A DNA stretch of 22,351 nt from CBDUQI01 sp965369325 (lineage in GTDB: Bacteria > Pseudomonadota > Gammaproteobacteria > Steroidobacterales > JBCBZW01). The DNA lies in contig CBDUQI010000082.1 in NCBI GenBank assembly GCA_965369325.1, positions 1-22,351 on the forward strand. The letters run 5' to 3'. Below, in pieces: positions 15,605-22,351 of the stretch. Positions within the stretch are counted from its first letter, which is position 1. Every line of letters begins with the position of its first letter. The translations under genes were made by a program, and so were the position numbers. The notes beneath the pieces were generated by a model. The model searched no databases. It had not been told where the DNA came from and saw only the letters and a list, made by a program, of their open reading frames with translations.

Positions 15605-16288
15605 TTACGCGCCCCCCAGAGATTCGCGCAAAAATTCTCCAATTGACGCGATTTCTTCCATGCACACTGAATGCCCCATCGCATACTCGTGCCACTGCAC
15701 CGCGTGTCCGCGGGCGACCAGCAGGTCGCGGACCTCGGTACCGTAGGCATACGGCAGGGTTGGATCCAACCGTCCATGCGCGACAAACATCGGGGTAGCC
15801 AGATTGGCCTGAGCGTTATCCGAGCGCAGACGCCCCTGCAACGGCAGGTAAGTGGACAACGCGATGATCCCGGCCAGCGGCTCTTTCATAAACAGCCCCA
15901 GATGTAACGCCACCACGCCGCCTTGTGAGAACCCGGCCAGCACAATCCGCTGCGCCGGGATGCCGAGTTCGATTTGAGCATCAACCAGCGCCCGTACCTG
16001 TTTGACGCTGAGGTCAATGCCTTCGGCATCCGGCGCTGCGCTGCGATCCAGCGCGGTAATGTCGTACCAGGCCCGCATTACAAAACCGTTGTTTAGCGTC
16101 ACCGGGCGATAAGGCGCGTGCGGAAAGATAAACCGCACTTTCAAATCCTCAGGCAAGCCCAGCTCCGCCACCACCGGCTCAAAATCATGCCCGTCGGCTC
16201 CTAAACCGTGCATCCAGATAACACAGGCCGTGACTGCTTGTCCCTCTGGCCCCACCTCTAGTTCGACTGTCTCTAGCGCTGCGCTCAT
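15605..16288 (-). CDS. Alpha/beta-hydrolase carboxylesterase (phospholipase/carboxylesterase family)
   Basis: A 227-residue cytosolic serine hydrolase of the carboxylesterase/acyl-protein thioesterase-like family (related to Pseudomonas EstB-type esterases). The catalytic triad is complete: S121 in GFSQGG, D175 in HGRLDPTLPY and H206 in AMGHSVC. The oxyanion region is WMHGLGADGHDF, and FIFPHAPYRPVTLNNG-x-x-MRAWYD is the family signature. ATG at 16288 has a GAGGAG ribosome site; the frame upstream is open only by chance. It diverges from the hotdog thioesterase gene across a 133-base gap. The natural substrate is not evident. Confidence 0.9.
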   Translation of the reverse strand: MSAALETVELEVGPEGQAVTACVIWMHGLGADGHDFEPVVAELGLPEDLKVRFIFPHAPYRPVTLNNGFVMRAWYDITALDRSAAPDAEGIDLSVKQVRALVDAQIELGIPAQRIVLAGFSQGGVVALHLGLFMKEPLAGIIALSTYLPLQGRLRSDNAQANLATPMFVAHGRLDPTLPYAYGTEVRDLLVARGHAVQWHEYAMGHSVCMEEIASIGEFLRESLGGA

Positions 16289-16421
16289 GCCTACTCCTCT
16301 TTTCAAGGCCGAAGCGTGCCATCTACCGCAAGCCCGGCACAAGCCCTTGGACGGAACTCGCATCGCGGGCGCCCGGGCGTGTATTCTTGCCGTCCTCGAG
16401 ATTTTTTTATCAGGTGACGCA

Positions 16422-16871
16422 TTGGCTATCTGGACGCGGGAAACCGATTTGGAGTCGCTTAACCGCGGGTACGGTACAGACACCATCCTGCAGGTGCTTG
16501 GCATCCGATTCACCCACATGGGCGAGGACAGCCTCAGCGCCACCATGCCGGTCGAACCCCGCACTCACCAGCCGTATGGGCTGCTACATGGCGGCGCCTC
16601 CGTTGTGCTGGCCGAGAGCGTGGGCAGCACCGCCGGATTTCTATGCGTTAAGAAACCCGACCAGATGGTGGTGGGTGTTGAGGTCAATGCCAACCACATC
16701 CGGGGCAAAAAAACGGGCATCGTCACCGCCACTGCGCGTGCGGTGCATCTGGGCGGGCGCACGCAATGCTGGGACATTCGCATCGAGGACGAGCAACAGC
16801 GCACAATCTGCGTCTCACGTCTGACGCTTGCCGTCGTGACGGCCGCTGCCCCAATCCCATCGCCAGGTTAG
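16422..16871 (+). CDS. Hotdog-fold acyl-CoA thioesterase, YdiI/MenI type, TTG start
   Basis: A 149-residue hotdog thioesterase closely resembling E. coli YdiI (MenI), which hydrolyses 1,4-dihydroxy-2-naphthoyl-CoA and also acts on other aroyl- and acyl-CoAs. The core motif is LLHGGASVVLAESVGS with H56 and catalytic E65, followed by NANHIRGKKTGIVTATARAV. The start is set by alignment: AIWTRETDLESLN corresponds to the YdiI N-terminus (IWKRxxTLExLN), so translation begins at TTG 16422 with AGGTGA just upstream; no suitable ATG exists. No menaquinone genes are in the window, so the broad-specificity role is as likely as a menaquinone one. lptM follows after seven bases. Confidence 0.85.
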   Translation: MAIWTRETDLESLNRGYGTDTILQVLGIRFTHMGEDSLSATMPVEPRTHQPYGLLHGGASVVLAESVGSTAGFLCVKKPDQMVVGVEVNANHIRGKKTGIVTATARAVHLGGRTQCWDIRIEDEQQRTICVSRLTLAVVTAAAPIPSPG

Positions 16872-16878
16872 CGCCGCC

Positions 16879-17130
16879 ATGCAATCACCTACTGCACAAT
16901 CCGCACTCAGAACGGCCATGCTGCTCGGCCTGCTCGCGTACTTCGCCGGATGCGGACAAAAGGGAGCGCTATACCTGCCGGAGGTAGAACAAACCGTGCC
17001 CGAGGTGTCCGGCGCCACCTCGTCATCTGCCGATGCGCAGTCGGAACGCGCGGCACCGACCTCACCCGTGTCCGCCGACGAGGACGACGACGCCCCCGAG
17101 GCGAAAGACAAAGAACCACCGGCTCCATGA
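16879..17130 (+). CDS. lptM: LptM-type small lipoprotein (LPS translocon maturation)
   Basis: An 83-residue lipoprotein. A signal peptide with lipobox FAGC puts the lipidated cysteine at residue 25, followed directly by the diagnostic CGQKGALYLP of the LptM (formerly YifL) family, which in E. coli helps oxidative maturation of LptD in the LPS export translocon. Beyond the conserved N-terminal motif the protein is a low-complexity acidic and Pro/Ala-rich tail (SADEDDDAPEAKDKEPPAP). Phe at position -3 is a weak lipobox residue. It overlaps lysA by four bases (ATGA). lptM beside lysA is the common arrangement in many gammaproteobacteria, which supports the call. Confidence 0.88.
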   Translation: MQSPTAQSALRTAMLLGLLAYFAGCGQKGALYLPEVEQTVPEVSGATSSSADAQSERAAPTSPVSADEDDDAPEAKDKEPPAP

Positions 17131-18386
17131 ACCTGCCCTTTGACTACCGTGGCGAGCACCTGTTCGTCGAGCAGGTAGACTGCGCGCACCTGGCACGCGA
17201 GTTTTCAACCCCGTGCTACGTGTACTCACTACAGGCCATACGCGAGGCCTACCGAGCGTACGCCGATGCACTGAGCCCAGGGGGTGGGCGCGTGTACTAC
17301 GCGGTAAAAGCCAACGGTAACTTGGCAGTACTGCAGCAGCTATCAATTCTTGGCGCAGGCTTTGATATTGTCTCCGTTGGCGAGCTCGCACGCGTGCTGG
17401 CCGCGGGTGCCAAAGCCGAAACTGTCGTGTTCTCAGGCGTGGGCAAAACCGCCGCAGACATGCGCAGCGCGCTGACCGCCGGGATCGAATGCTTTAACGT
17501 TGAATCCGTGCTCGAGTTACAAACGCTCAGCCAGGTGGCCACCGAGCTGGGCTTGCGCGCCGCGGTCGCTTTACGGGTAAACCCGGACATTGATGCCAAG
17601 ACCCATCCCTACATCGCCACGGGGCTGGCGGAACACAAATTCGGCATCCCTATTGCGCAGGCCATACCCGCGTTTGATCAGGCCGCACAACTGCCGGGCA
17701 TCCAGATACGTGGGCTGGCCTGCCACATTGGCTCGCAGATTTTTGATCTGGACGCCTTTGTAAGTGCAGCCTGCAAGATCCGCAAGCTGGCACACGCGCT
17801 CAACGACAAGAGCATCAAGCTGGAGCATGTGGATCTTGGTGGCGGGCTGGCCATTGGTTACGGCGCACAGCCCACGCCTGATATCGGGCAATATGTGGCC
17901 GCGGTGCTGGCACCGTTTGCCGGTACCCCGTGGCGTGTCAACCTTGAACCTGGGCGCTCTATCATTGGCGCCGCCGGCTGCCTGCTCACCCGTGTGATCT
18001 ACATAAAGCCCGGCAAGACCAAAGCCTTTGCGATCGTGGACGCGGCGATGAACGACCTGTTGCGCCCGGCCTTGTACAGTGCCGAGCAGCCGATTGTAAA
18101 TACGCACAAACAAACACCGCTGCAGCCGTGTGACGTAGTAGGCCCGGTGTGTGAAAGCGCAGATTTTCTTGGCCGCGACCGCCAGTTGTATCTGGAGCGC
18201 GGCGAGCTGTTAGCAGTGCTTGATGCCGGCGCGTACAGCTTTGCGATGAGCTCCCAATACAACGGCCGGCCAAGGGCTGCGGAAGTGATGGTGGACGGCG
18301 CTCGCGCGAGCCTCGTGCGTGAGCGGGAAACAGTGCAACAACTATTCGCCGGCGAACATCTGCTGGCAGGAAGCGAATACCAATGA
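17127..18386 (+). CDS. lysA: Diaminopimelate decarboxylase
   Basis: A 419-residue PLP enzyme that decarboxylates meso-diaminopimelate to L-lysine, the last step of lysine synthesis. The fold-type III barrel has the PLP lysine K61 in YYAVKANGN, and HIGSQIFD, DLGGGLAI and LEPGRSI for phosphate and substrate binding. The partner-subunit active-site segment is C342-E-S-A-D-F-L-G. Length is that of the family. The ATG at 17127 overlaps the lptM stop; its own stop overlaps the polA start by four bases. In many relatives dapF follows lysA; here polA follows. Confidence 0.97.
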   Translation: MNLPFDYRGEHLFVEQVDCAHLAREFSTPCYVYSLQAIREAYRAYADALSPGGGRVYYAVKANGNLAVLQQLSILGAGFDIVSVGELARVLAAGAKAETVVFSGVGKTAADMRSALTAGIECFNVESVLELQTLSQVATELGLRAAVALRVNPDIDAKTHPYIATGLAEHKFGIPIAQAIPAFDQAAQLPGIQIRGLACHIGSQIFDLDAFVSAACKIRKLAHALNDKSIKLEHVDLGGGLAIGYGAQPTPDIGQYVAAVLAPFAGTPWRVNLEPGRSIIGAAGCLLTRVIYIKPGKTKAFAIVDAAMNDLLRPALYSAEQPIVNTHKQTPLQPCDVVGPVCESADFLGRDRQLYLERGELLAVLDAGAYSFAMSSQYNGRPRAAEVMVDGARASLVRERETVQQLFAGEHLLAGSEYQ

Positions 18387-21151
18387 GCGACAAACCGTTG
18401 TTCCTGATGGTGGACGGATCGTCCTACCTGTATCGGGCATTCCACGCGCTGCCCCCGTTGACCAACGCCAGCGGTGAGCCAACCGGCGCCGTCTACGGCG
18501 TGCTCAACATGCTGAACAAACTGCTGGAGGAGTACGACACTCGCAATGTGGTGGTGGTCTTCGATGCTAGCGGCAAGACCTTCCGTGACGATCTGTACAA
18601 AAAGTACAAAGCTCAGCGCCCGCCCATGCCTGATGATCTGCGCCAACAGGTGAGACCTTTGCACGATGTCATCACCGCACTGGGGCTGCCCATCCTGCAG
18701 ATCAAAGGCGTTGAGGCGGATGATGTGATCGGCACGCTGGCCGTGCAGGCGCAGGGCGAAGGCTACCGGACGGTAGTCTCGACGATTGACAAAGACATGG
18801 CGCAACTGGTGAATGGGCACATCACCATGGTCAACACCATGTCCGGTAGCTCGCTGGACATTGAGGGAGTGAAGAAGAAGTTTGGCGTGACGCCGACCCA
18901 GATGATCGACTACCTGGCCCTGGTGGGCGACACCTCGGACAATATTCCGGGCGTGGCTGGTGTGGGCCAAAAAGGTGCGAGCGCCATGCTCGGCACCTTC
19001 GACAGCTTGGAAGGCATCTACAACAATCTAGAGAACTTAGCGGAGTCGAAAATACGCGGCGCGGCGCGCATCGCTGGCAAACTGGAAGAGCACCGCGAAG
19101 CGGCGTTTCTATCTCGTGAACTCGCCACCATCCGCTGCGACGTAGAGCTGGAGCAGAGCCCTGCCACGCTATTGCGCCAACCGCCCGACACTGCGCGGCT
19201 GCGCACCCTGTATACCGATTTGCAGTTCGGCTCGCTGCTGCGACGACTGCCCGAGAGTAGCGACGAGGCACGGCCATCGGACACATCATCAAAGGACAGC
19301 GATACGCCAGAGAGCGAGACTGCAACCGCGAGCGAGCAACCGTCCGCCGAGTACAGCACCGTGTTCGAGCAGGCAGCGCTAGCGCAATGGCTGGAACGCG
19401 CCCGCGACGCACGATTGTTGGCGATTGATATCCACACCCACCGCGGACACTATCGCGAGGCGCGGATCGTAGGCGTGGGCCTGGCGGTTACCCCCGGTGA
19501 AGCCACCTACATTCCGCTGGCTCACGTGTATGCGGGCGCGCCAGAGCAACTCGCCGCCGATGATGTGCTGGCGCAACTGGCGCCTTTGCTTGAGGATGAG
19601 ACGTGCTTGAAGGCCGGGCACAACCTCAAACGTCAGGCCCATGCGCTGGCCAACCACAATATCACCCTGCGTGGCGCCAACCTGGATTGCATGCTGCAAT
19701 CGTACGTGCTCAACAGCACCGCCAATCGCCACGAACTGACCGCCGATGCACTCACCTATCTGCACACCGAGGCGCAGAACTACGAGAGCATCGCTGGCAA
19801 AGGCGCGAAGCAACTGGACTTCCCCGAGCTCGCCGTGGAGCAGGCCAGCGATTACGTGGCGCAACGCGCCGACTTCGCCCTGCGACTTGGGCAGACGCTG
19901 CAGCAGAAGCTGCAGGAGACCGGGACATTGGGCGCGCTGTACAGCGAGCTGGAACAACCGCTAGTGCCGGTCCTGCAACGAATGGAATACCGCGGCGTGC
20001 TCATTGATGAGCAAATGCTCGCCGAGCACAGCAGCGAGATTGCGCAAACACTCGCCACCCTGCAAGCACAGGCATTCGAGGAGGCCGGCAGTCAATTTAA
20101 TCTTGGCTCACCCAAGCAGTTACAGGAGATTCTGTTTGGCACCCTGGGCCTGCCGGTAAAACGCAAAACGGCTAAAGGCCAGCCCTCAACCGCAGAGGAC
20201 GTATTGGAGGAGCTGGCGGAGGAGTATTTGCTGCCCCAATTGATCCTGCAACATCGCAGCCTGGCCAAGCTGCGCTCCACTTACACCGAGAACCTGCCAA
20301 AGCAGGTATGTGCAAGTACCGGGCGTGTACACACCTCCTACCATCAAGCGGTGGCGGCGACCGGACGACTGTCCTCTTCGGAGCCCAACCTGCAGAACAT
20401 CCCTATCCGCACCGGTGAGGGGCGGCGTATTCGCCAAGCCTTCGTGCCCCCGCCGGGGTATGTGCTGCTGGCCGCTGACTACTCCCAGATCGAGCTGCGC
20501 ATCATGGCGCACCTGAGCAACGACGAAAGTCTGCTTACCGCGTTTAACGAAGATCGCGATATCCACCAAGCCACCGCGGCTGAGGTGTTTGACGTGCCAT
20601 TGGCCGAGGTCTCGCAGGATCAACGCCGCTCAGCCAAGGCGATCAACTTCGGCCTGATTTACGGCATGTCGGCGTTCGGGCTGGCCCGCCAACTGGGCAT
20701 AGGTCGGCACGAGGCGCAGGCCTATGTGGATCTTTACTTCGAACGCTACCCGGGCGTGGCCAGCTTTATGGACCGCACGCGGGAGCAGGCGCGCGAGCGG
20801 GGATATGTAGAGACAGTCAGCGGTCGACGGCTGTATCTGCCGGAGATCAAATCGCGCAACTATCAGCGACGACAGTACGCCGAACGCAGCGCAATTAACG
20901 CCCCGATGCAGGGCACAGCGGCGGATATCATTAAGCAGGCGATGATCGATGTGGATGCCTGGCTCACCAGCGAGCAGCCCGACGCCCACCTGATTATGCA
21001 GGTGCACGATGAGTTGGTGCTGGAGGTGCATGAATCGCAGATCAAGCCAATCAGCGCCGCCCTCACAGATATCATGACCGGGGCCGCTACCCTAAAAGTG
21101 CCGTTGAAAGTGGACTCGGGCGTGGGCGCTAACTGGGATGAAGCGCACTAG
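18383..21151 (+). CDS. polA: DNA polymerase I with degenerate 3'-5' exonuclease domain
   Basis: A 922-residue DNA polymerase I for Okazaki-fragment processing and repair. The 5'-3' exonuclease (about 1-290) keeps its metal-binding acidic residues (LMVDGSSYLYRAFHA, KGVEADDVIGTLA, STIDKDMAQL, GDTSDNIPG). A Ser/Glu-rich linker spans about 290-325. The 3'-5' exonuclease-like domain (about 325-515) aligns without gaps to E. coli around the catalytic positions, but only D349 (E. coli D355) remains: E357 is H351, D424 is Q418 and D501 is R495. The polymerase domain (about 515-922) is intact: TGRLSSSEPNLQNIP, AADYSQIELR, RRSAKAINFGLIYG and QVHDELVLEV. Proofreading is therefore predicted to be lost while polymerase and flap nuclease remain. 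The ATG overlaps the lysA stop (ATGA) and follows AGGA; a terminator sits about 100 bases downstream. Confidence 0.97.
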   Translation: MSDKPLFLMVDGSSYLYRAFHALPPLTNASGEPTGAVYGVLNMLNKLLEEYDTRNVVVVFDASGKTFRDDLYKKYKAQRPPMPDDLRQQVRPLHDVITALGLPILQIKGVEADDVIGTLAVQAQGEGYRTVVSTIDKDMAQLVNGHITMVNTMSGSSLDIEGVKKKFGVTPTQMIDYLALVGDTSDNIPGVAGVGQKGASAMLGTFDSLEGIYNNLENLAESKIRGAARIAGKLEEHREAAFLSRELATIRCDVELEQSPATLLRQPPDTARLRTLYTDLQFGSLLRRLPESSDEARPSDTSSKDSDTPESETATASEQPSAEYSTVFEQAALAQWLERARDARLLAIDIHTHRGHYREARIVGVGLAVTPGEATYIPLAHVYAGAPEQLAADDVLAQLAPLLEDETCLKAGHNLKRQAHALANHNITLRGANLDCMLQSYVLNSTANRHELTADALTYLHTEAQNYESIAGKGAKQLDFPELAVEQASDYVAQRADFALRLGQTLQQKLQETGTLGALYSELEQPLVPVLQRMEYRGVLIDEQMLAEHSSEIAQTLATLQAQAFEEAGSQFNLGSPKQLQEILFGTLGLPVKRKTAKGQPSTAEDVLEELAEEYLLPQLILQHRSLAKLRSTYTENLPKQVCASTGRVHTSYHQAVAATGRLSSSEPNLQNIPIRTGEGRRIRQAFVPPPGYVLLAADYSQIELRIMAHLSNDESLLTAFNEDRDIHQATAAEVFDVPLAEVSQDQRRSAKAINFGLIYGMSAFGLARQLGIGRHEAQAYVDLYFERYPGVASFMDRTREQARERGYVETVSGRRLYLPEIKSRNYQRRQYAERSAINAPMQGTAADIIKQAMIDVDAWLTSEQPDAHLIMQVHDELVLEVHESQIKPISAALTDIMTGAATLKVPLKVDSGVGANWDEAH

Positions 21152-21254
21152 CGCATCGTCGCTCAGACACAGTTTGTATCGGCCCGATGCGCGTGTATGG
21201 GGCTCTACCGTCATTCGGCCAAAAAAATAAAATCTTTGAGATCAGAGGATTAGC

Positions 21255-21280
21255 GAAGCCTTAAGGCTTCTTTTTGATTT
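21255..21280 (+). terminator. Rho-independent terminator after polA
   Basis: GAAGCCTTAAGGCTTC is a perfect self-complementary hairpin sequence followed at once by TTTTTGATTT and a further T-rich stretch. It lies 104 bases after the polA stop and would end the hotdog-lptM-lysA-polA transcript. Confidence 0.85.
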
Positions 21281-21302
21281 TTCTTGACGCCCGCGAAACC
21301 CA

Positions 21303-21326
21303 CGGTGGAACTTTGGTTATCCACCG
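21303..21326 (+). repeat. Inverted repeat upstream of the sRNA candidate
   Basis: CGGTGG and CCACCG, perfectly complementary six-base arms, flank a 12-base AT-rich loop. It lies between the polA terminator and the C-rich hairpins. It could be the first hairpin of the small RNA or an operator near its promoter; TTGACG at 21284-21289 is a candidate -35, but I find no convincing -10 at 16-18 bases from it. Confidence 0.45.
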
Positions 21327-21329
21327 CGT

Positions 21330-21465
21330 TCGAACTTAGTGAGCGCGAAAACGCTCGCCCGCTTCCCTCCCTAGGCGGGCTGGCTACCCGGCCTTCCCCA
21401 AAGCCGGGTGTGCAACAAAGCTTGGCCCCAGTGTTTCTCCCCTACAAGACACTGGGGCTTTTTTT
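21330..21465 (+). ncRNA. Candidate small RNA with three C-rich loops (polA-engB intergenic, Spot 42/ErsA position)
   Basis: The stretch carries no credible gene but a run of strong hairpins. GAGCG/CGCTC (21341-21356) comes first. GCCCGC/GCGGGC (21357-21380) follows with loop TTCCCTCCCTAG, then ACCCGGC/GCCGGGT (21386-21409) with loop CTTCCCCAAA. A ten-base-pair terminator stem, GCCCCAGTGT/ACACTGGGGC (21425-21458), has loop TTCTCCCCTACAAG and ends in seven Ts (21459-21465). Spot 42 in E. coli and ErsA in Pseudomonas are sRNAs encoded between polA and engB. C-rich loops that pair with G-rich ribosome sites are known for sX13 of Xanthomonas and other sRNAs. The strand follows from the T-run. The 5' end is approximate, since no clear promoter is seen. 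Regulation of translation by pairing with Shine-Dalgarno-like sequences is an inference. Confidence 0.8.
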
Positions 21466-21627
21466 GCCTTTTGGTCCGGTAGTGCGCTGCCATTGGAGGC
21501 GCGAGTTCAGAGCCTGTCTGATGGGGCCAAAGGGTACCACGTCTCGGCGGCTGCGGCCAGATGCCAGATGTTGTGCAGGCGCATCAGCGCGGTACAAATC
21601 CAATCTTCATCAGCCAGTTAGGTGGCG
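21466..21627. other. Intergenic remainder between sRNA terminator and engB
   Basis: About 160 bases separate the sRNA T-run from the engB stop codon. I see no coding region, strong hairpin or recognised motif here. Open frames crossing it run antisense to engB and look like shadows. Confidence 0.5.
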
Positions 21628-22236
21628 CTACTGGGGCAACAAACGCAGTAACGCTGCGCGGGCTTCCTCCACGCCCGTGTGGCGCAGCGCCGAGAACAGC
21701 TGTACCTCAGCAGTCAGATCGAGGCTGGCCAGCTCTTTGCGAACCTTCAGTAGCGTATTGCCGCCCGCGCCCCGCGAAAGCTTGTCGGCCTTGGTGAGCA
21801 ACACATGCACAGGGCATTCACGCGCCTGCGCCCAGGCCAGCATCTGGCGATCGAAGTCGGTCAGCGGACGTCGCACATCCATGATGAGCATGAGGCCGCG
21901 CAACGAACCGCGCTGTTCAAAATACGCGCTCATCAATTCGCGCCAGTGGGCTCGCACCCGGGCGGGGACTTTAGCGAACCCATAACCCGGCAGATCCACC
22001 AACCGGCGAGCCGGATCCAGGGAGAAAAAATTCACCAATTGCGTGCGCCCCGGGGTCTTGCTAGTGCGGGCTAATCCGCGATGATTGGTAATCGCGTTAA
22101 TTGCGCTGGATTTACCGCTGTTTGACCGGCCCGCAAACGCGGTTTCACGGCCACTATCTGCGGGGAAATCAGTCGGTTTGTGGGCACTCAGCACAAACTT
22201 AATATTCGCGAAATGTTTGACGAGGTTTTCAGCCAT
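21628..22236 (-). CDS. engB: Ribosome biogenesis GTPase EngB (YihA/YsxC)
   Basis: A 202-residue GTPase needed for assembly of the large ribosomal subunit. G1 is G36-R-S-N-S-G-K-S43, the G2 region is SKTPGRTQLVNFF, G3 is D81-L-P-G84 in DLPGYGFAKVP, G4 is TKADK and G5 is FSALRHTG. The length is that of the family. The ATG at 22236 gives the usual MAENLVK-type start before the NIKFVLSAHKPTDFP segment. Convergence with polA, with a small RNA in between, is the conserved gammaproteobacterial layout. The 115 bases upstream to the window edge probably hold its promoter; a weak TTGCTG/CATTGT pair is visible on the minus strand near 22255-22282. Confidence 0.97.
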   Translation of the reverse strand: MAENLVKHFANIKFVLSAHKPTDFPADSGRETAFAGRSNSGKSSAINAITNHRGLARTSKTPGRTQLVNFFSLDPARRLVDLPGYGFAKVPARVRAHWRELMSAYFEQRGSLRGLMLIMDVRRPLTDFDRQMLAWAQARECPVHVLLTKADKLSRGAGGNTLLKVRKELASLDLTAEVQLFSALRHTGVEEARAALLRLLPQ

Positions 22237-22351
22237 AGGGTCTCAGCCTGGTGTACAATGCGCGGTCCAGAAGGGTCAGCAATCGGCGCTGGGTGGGCAC
22301 TTTAGCCTGTCTTGCGGCCCGCGTTAACCCGGCAACCATAGCAGTCTCACA

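Noticed and set aside
17999..18970. A 323-codon open frame on the minus strand across the end of lysA and the start of polA
   Set aside because: It lies entirely antisense to two well-supported genes, its predicted protein has no recognisable fold or signal, and such long mirror frames are expected in GC-rich coding DNA.
21284..21985. A 233-codon plus-strand frame covering the sRNA region and antisense to engB
   Set aside because: It runs through the terminator hairpin and T-run, has no ribosome site, and its second half is the mirror of engB.
1..22351. CRISPR arrays, insertion sequences, attachment sites, tRNA or rRNA genes
   Set aside because: I saw no regularly spaced repeats, transposase or integrase genes, or tRNA/rRNA-like sequence on either strand by reading; a covariance-model scan would be decisive for tRNAs.

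Overview
This window reads as a moderately GC-rich chromosomal segment from a denitrifying gammaproteobacterium. I cannot name the genus. The lineage call rests on the polA / small-RNA candidate / engB arrangement (the place of Spot 42 in enterobacteria and ErsA in pseudomonads), lptM next to lysA, RimJ and YgeA orthologues close to the E. coli proteins, and a Dnr/NirS/NorCBQD set of pseudomonad type. I saw no mobile element, tRNA, rRNA or CRISPR array.

Left part (1-11788): denitrification island. After the 3' end of a YcaQ-like gene comes dnr, an NO-responsive Crp/Fnr-type regulator. Facing it on the minus strand is a tight three-gene unit: a heme-type TonB-dependent receptor, nirS (cytochrome cd1 nitrite reductase) and an AlgE-like outer-membrane porin. 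Diverging on the plus strand is norC-norB-norQ-(small membrane protein)-norD, the nitric oxide reductase operon. The divergent intergenic region holds one perfect Fnr/Dnr palindrome, CTTGATCTAGATCAAG, placed as expected for a class II activated norC promoter. Dnr, its binding site, nitrite reduction to NO and NO reduction to N2O therefore form one local module. The NirS is unusual: it carries an extra N-terminal cytochrome c domain and a lipobox, so it is predicted to be a membrane-tethered diheme-c/d1 enzyme.

Middle part (11967-16288): housekeeping and small accessory genes. These are a secreted FKBP-type prolyl isomerase, rimJ, the amino-acid racemase ygeA, a GNAT acetyltransferase, a VOC-fold protein, one unrecognised protein with an AT-rich 5' end, and an alpha/beta-hydrolase carboxylesterase.

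Right part (16422-22351): a compact unit of a YdiI/MenI-like hotdog thioesterase (TTG start), lptM, lysA and polA, with 4-base stop/start overlaps at the last two junctions. The DNA polymerase I has lost three of the four carboxylate residues of its 3'-5' proofreading site. Downstream of polA lie a terminator and then a strong candidate small RNA (about 21330-21465) with successive hairpins whose loops are C-rich (UCCCUCCC, UUCCCC, UCUCCCC), ending in a textbook Rho-independent terminator. engB converges from the other side.

The items most worth following are the C-rich-loop sRNA, the cytochrome-fused lipoprotein NirS, the proofreading-dead PolA, and the unnamed membrane gene inside the nor operon.
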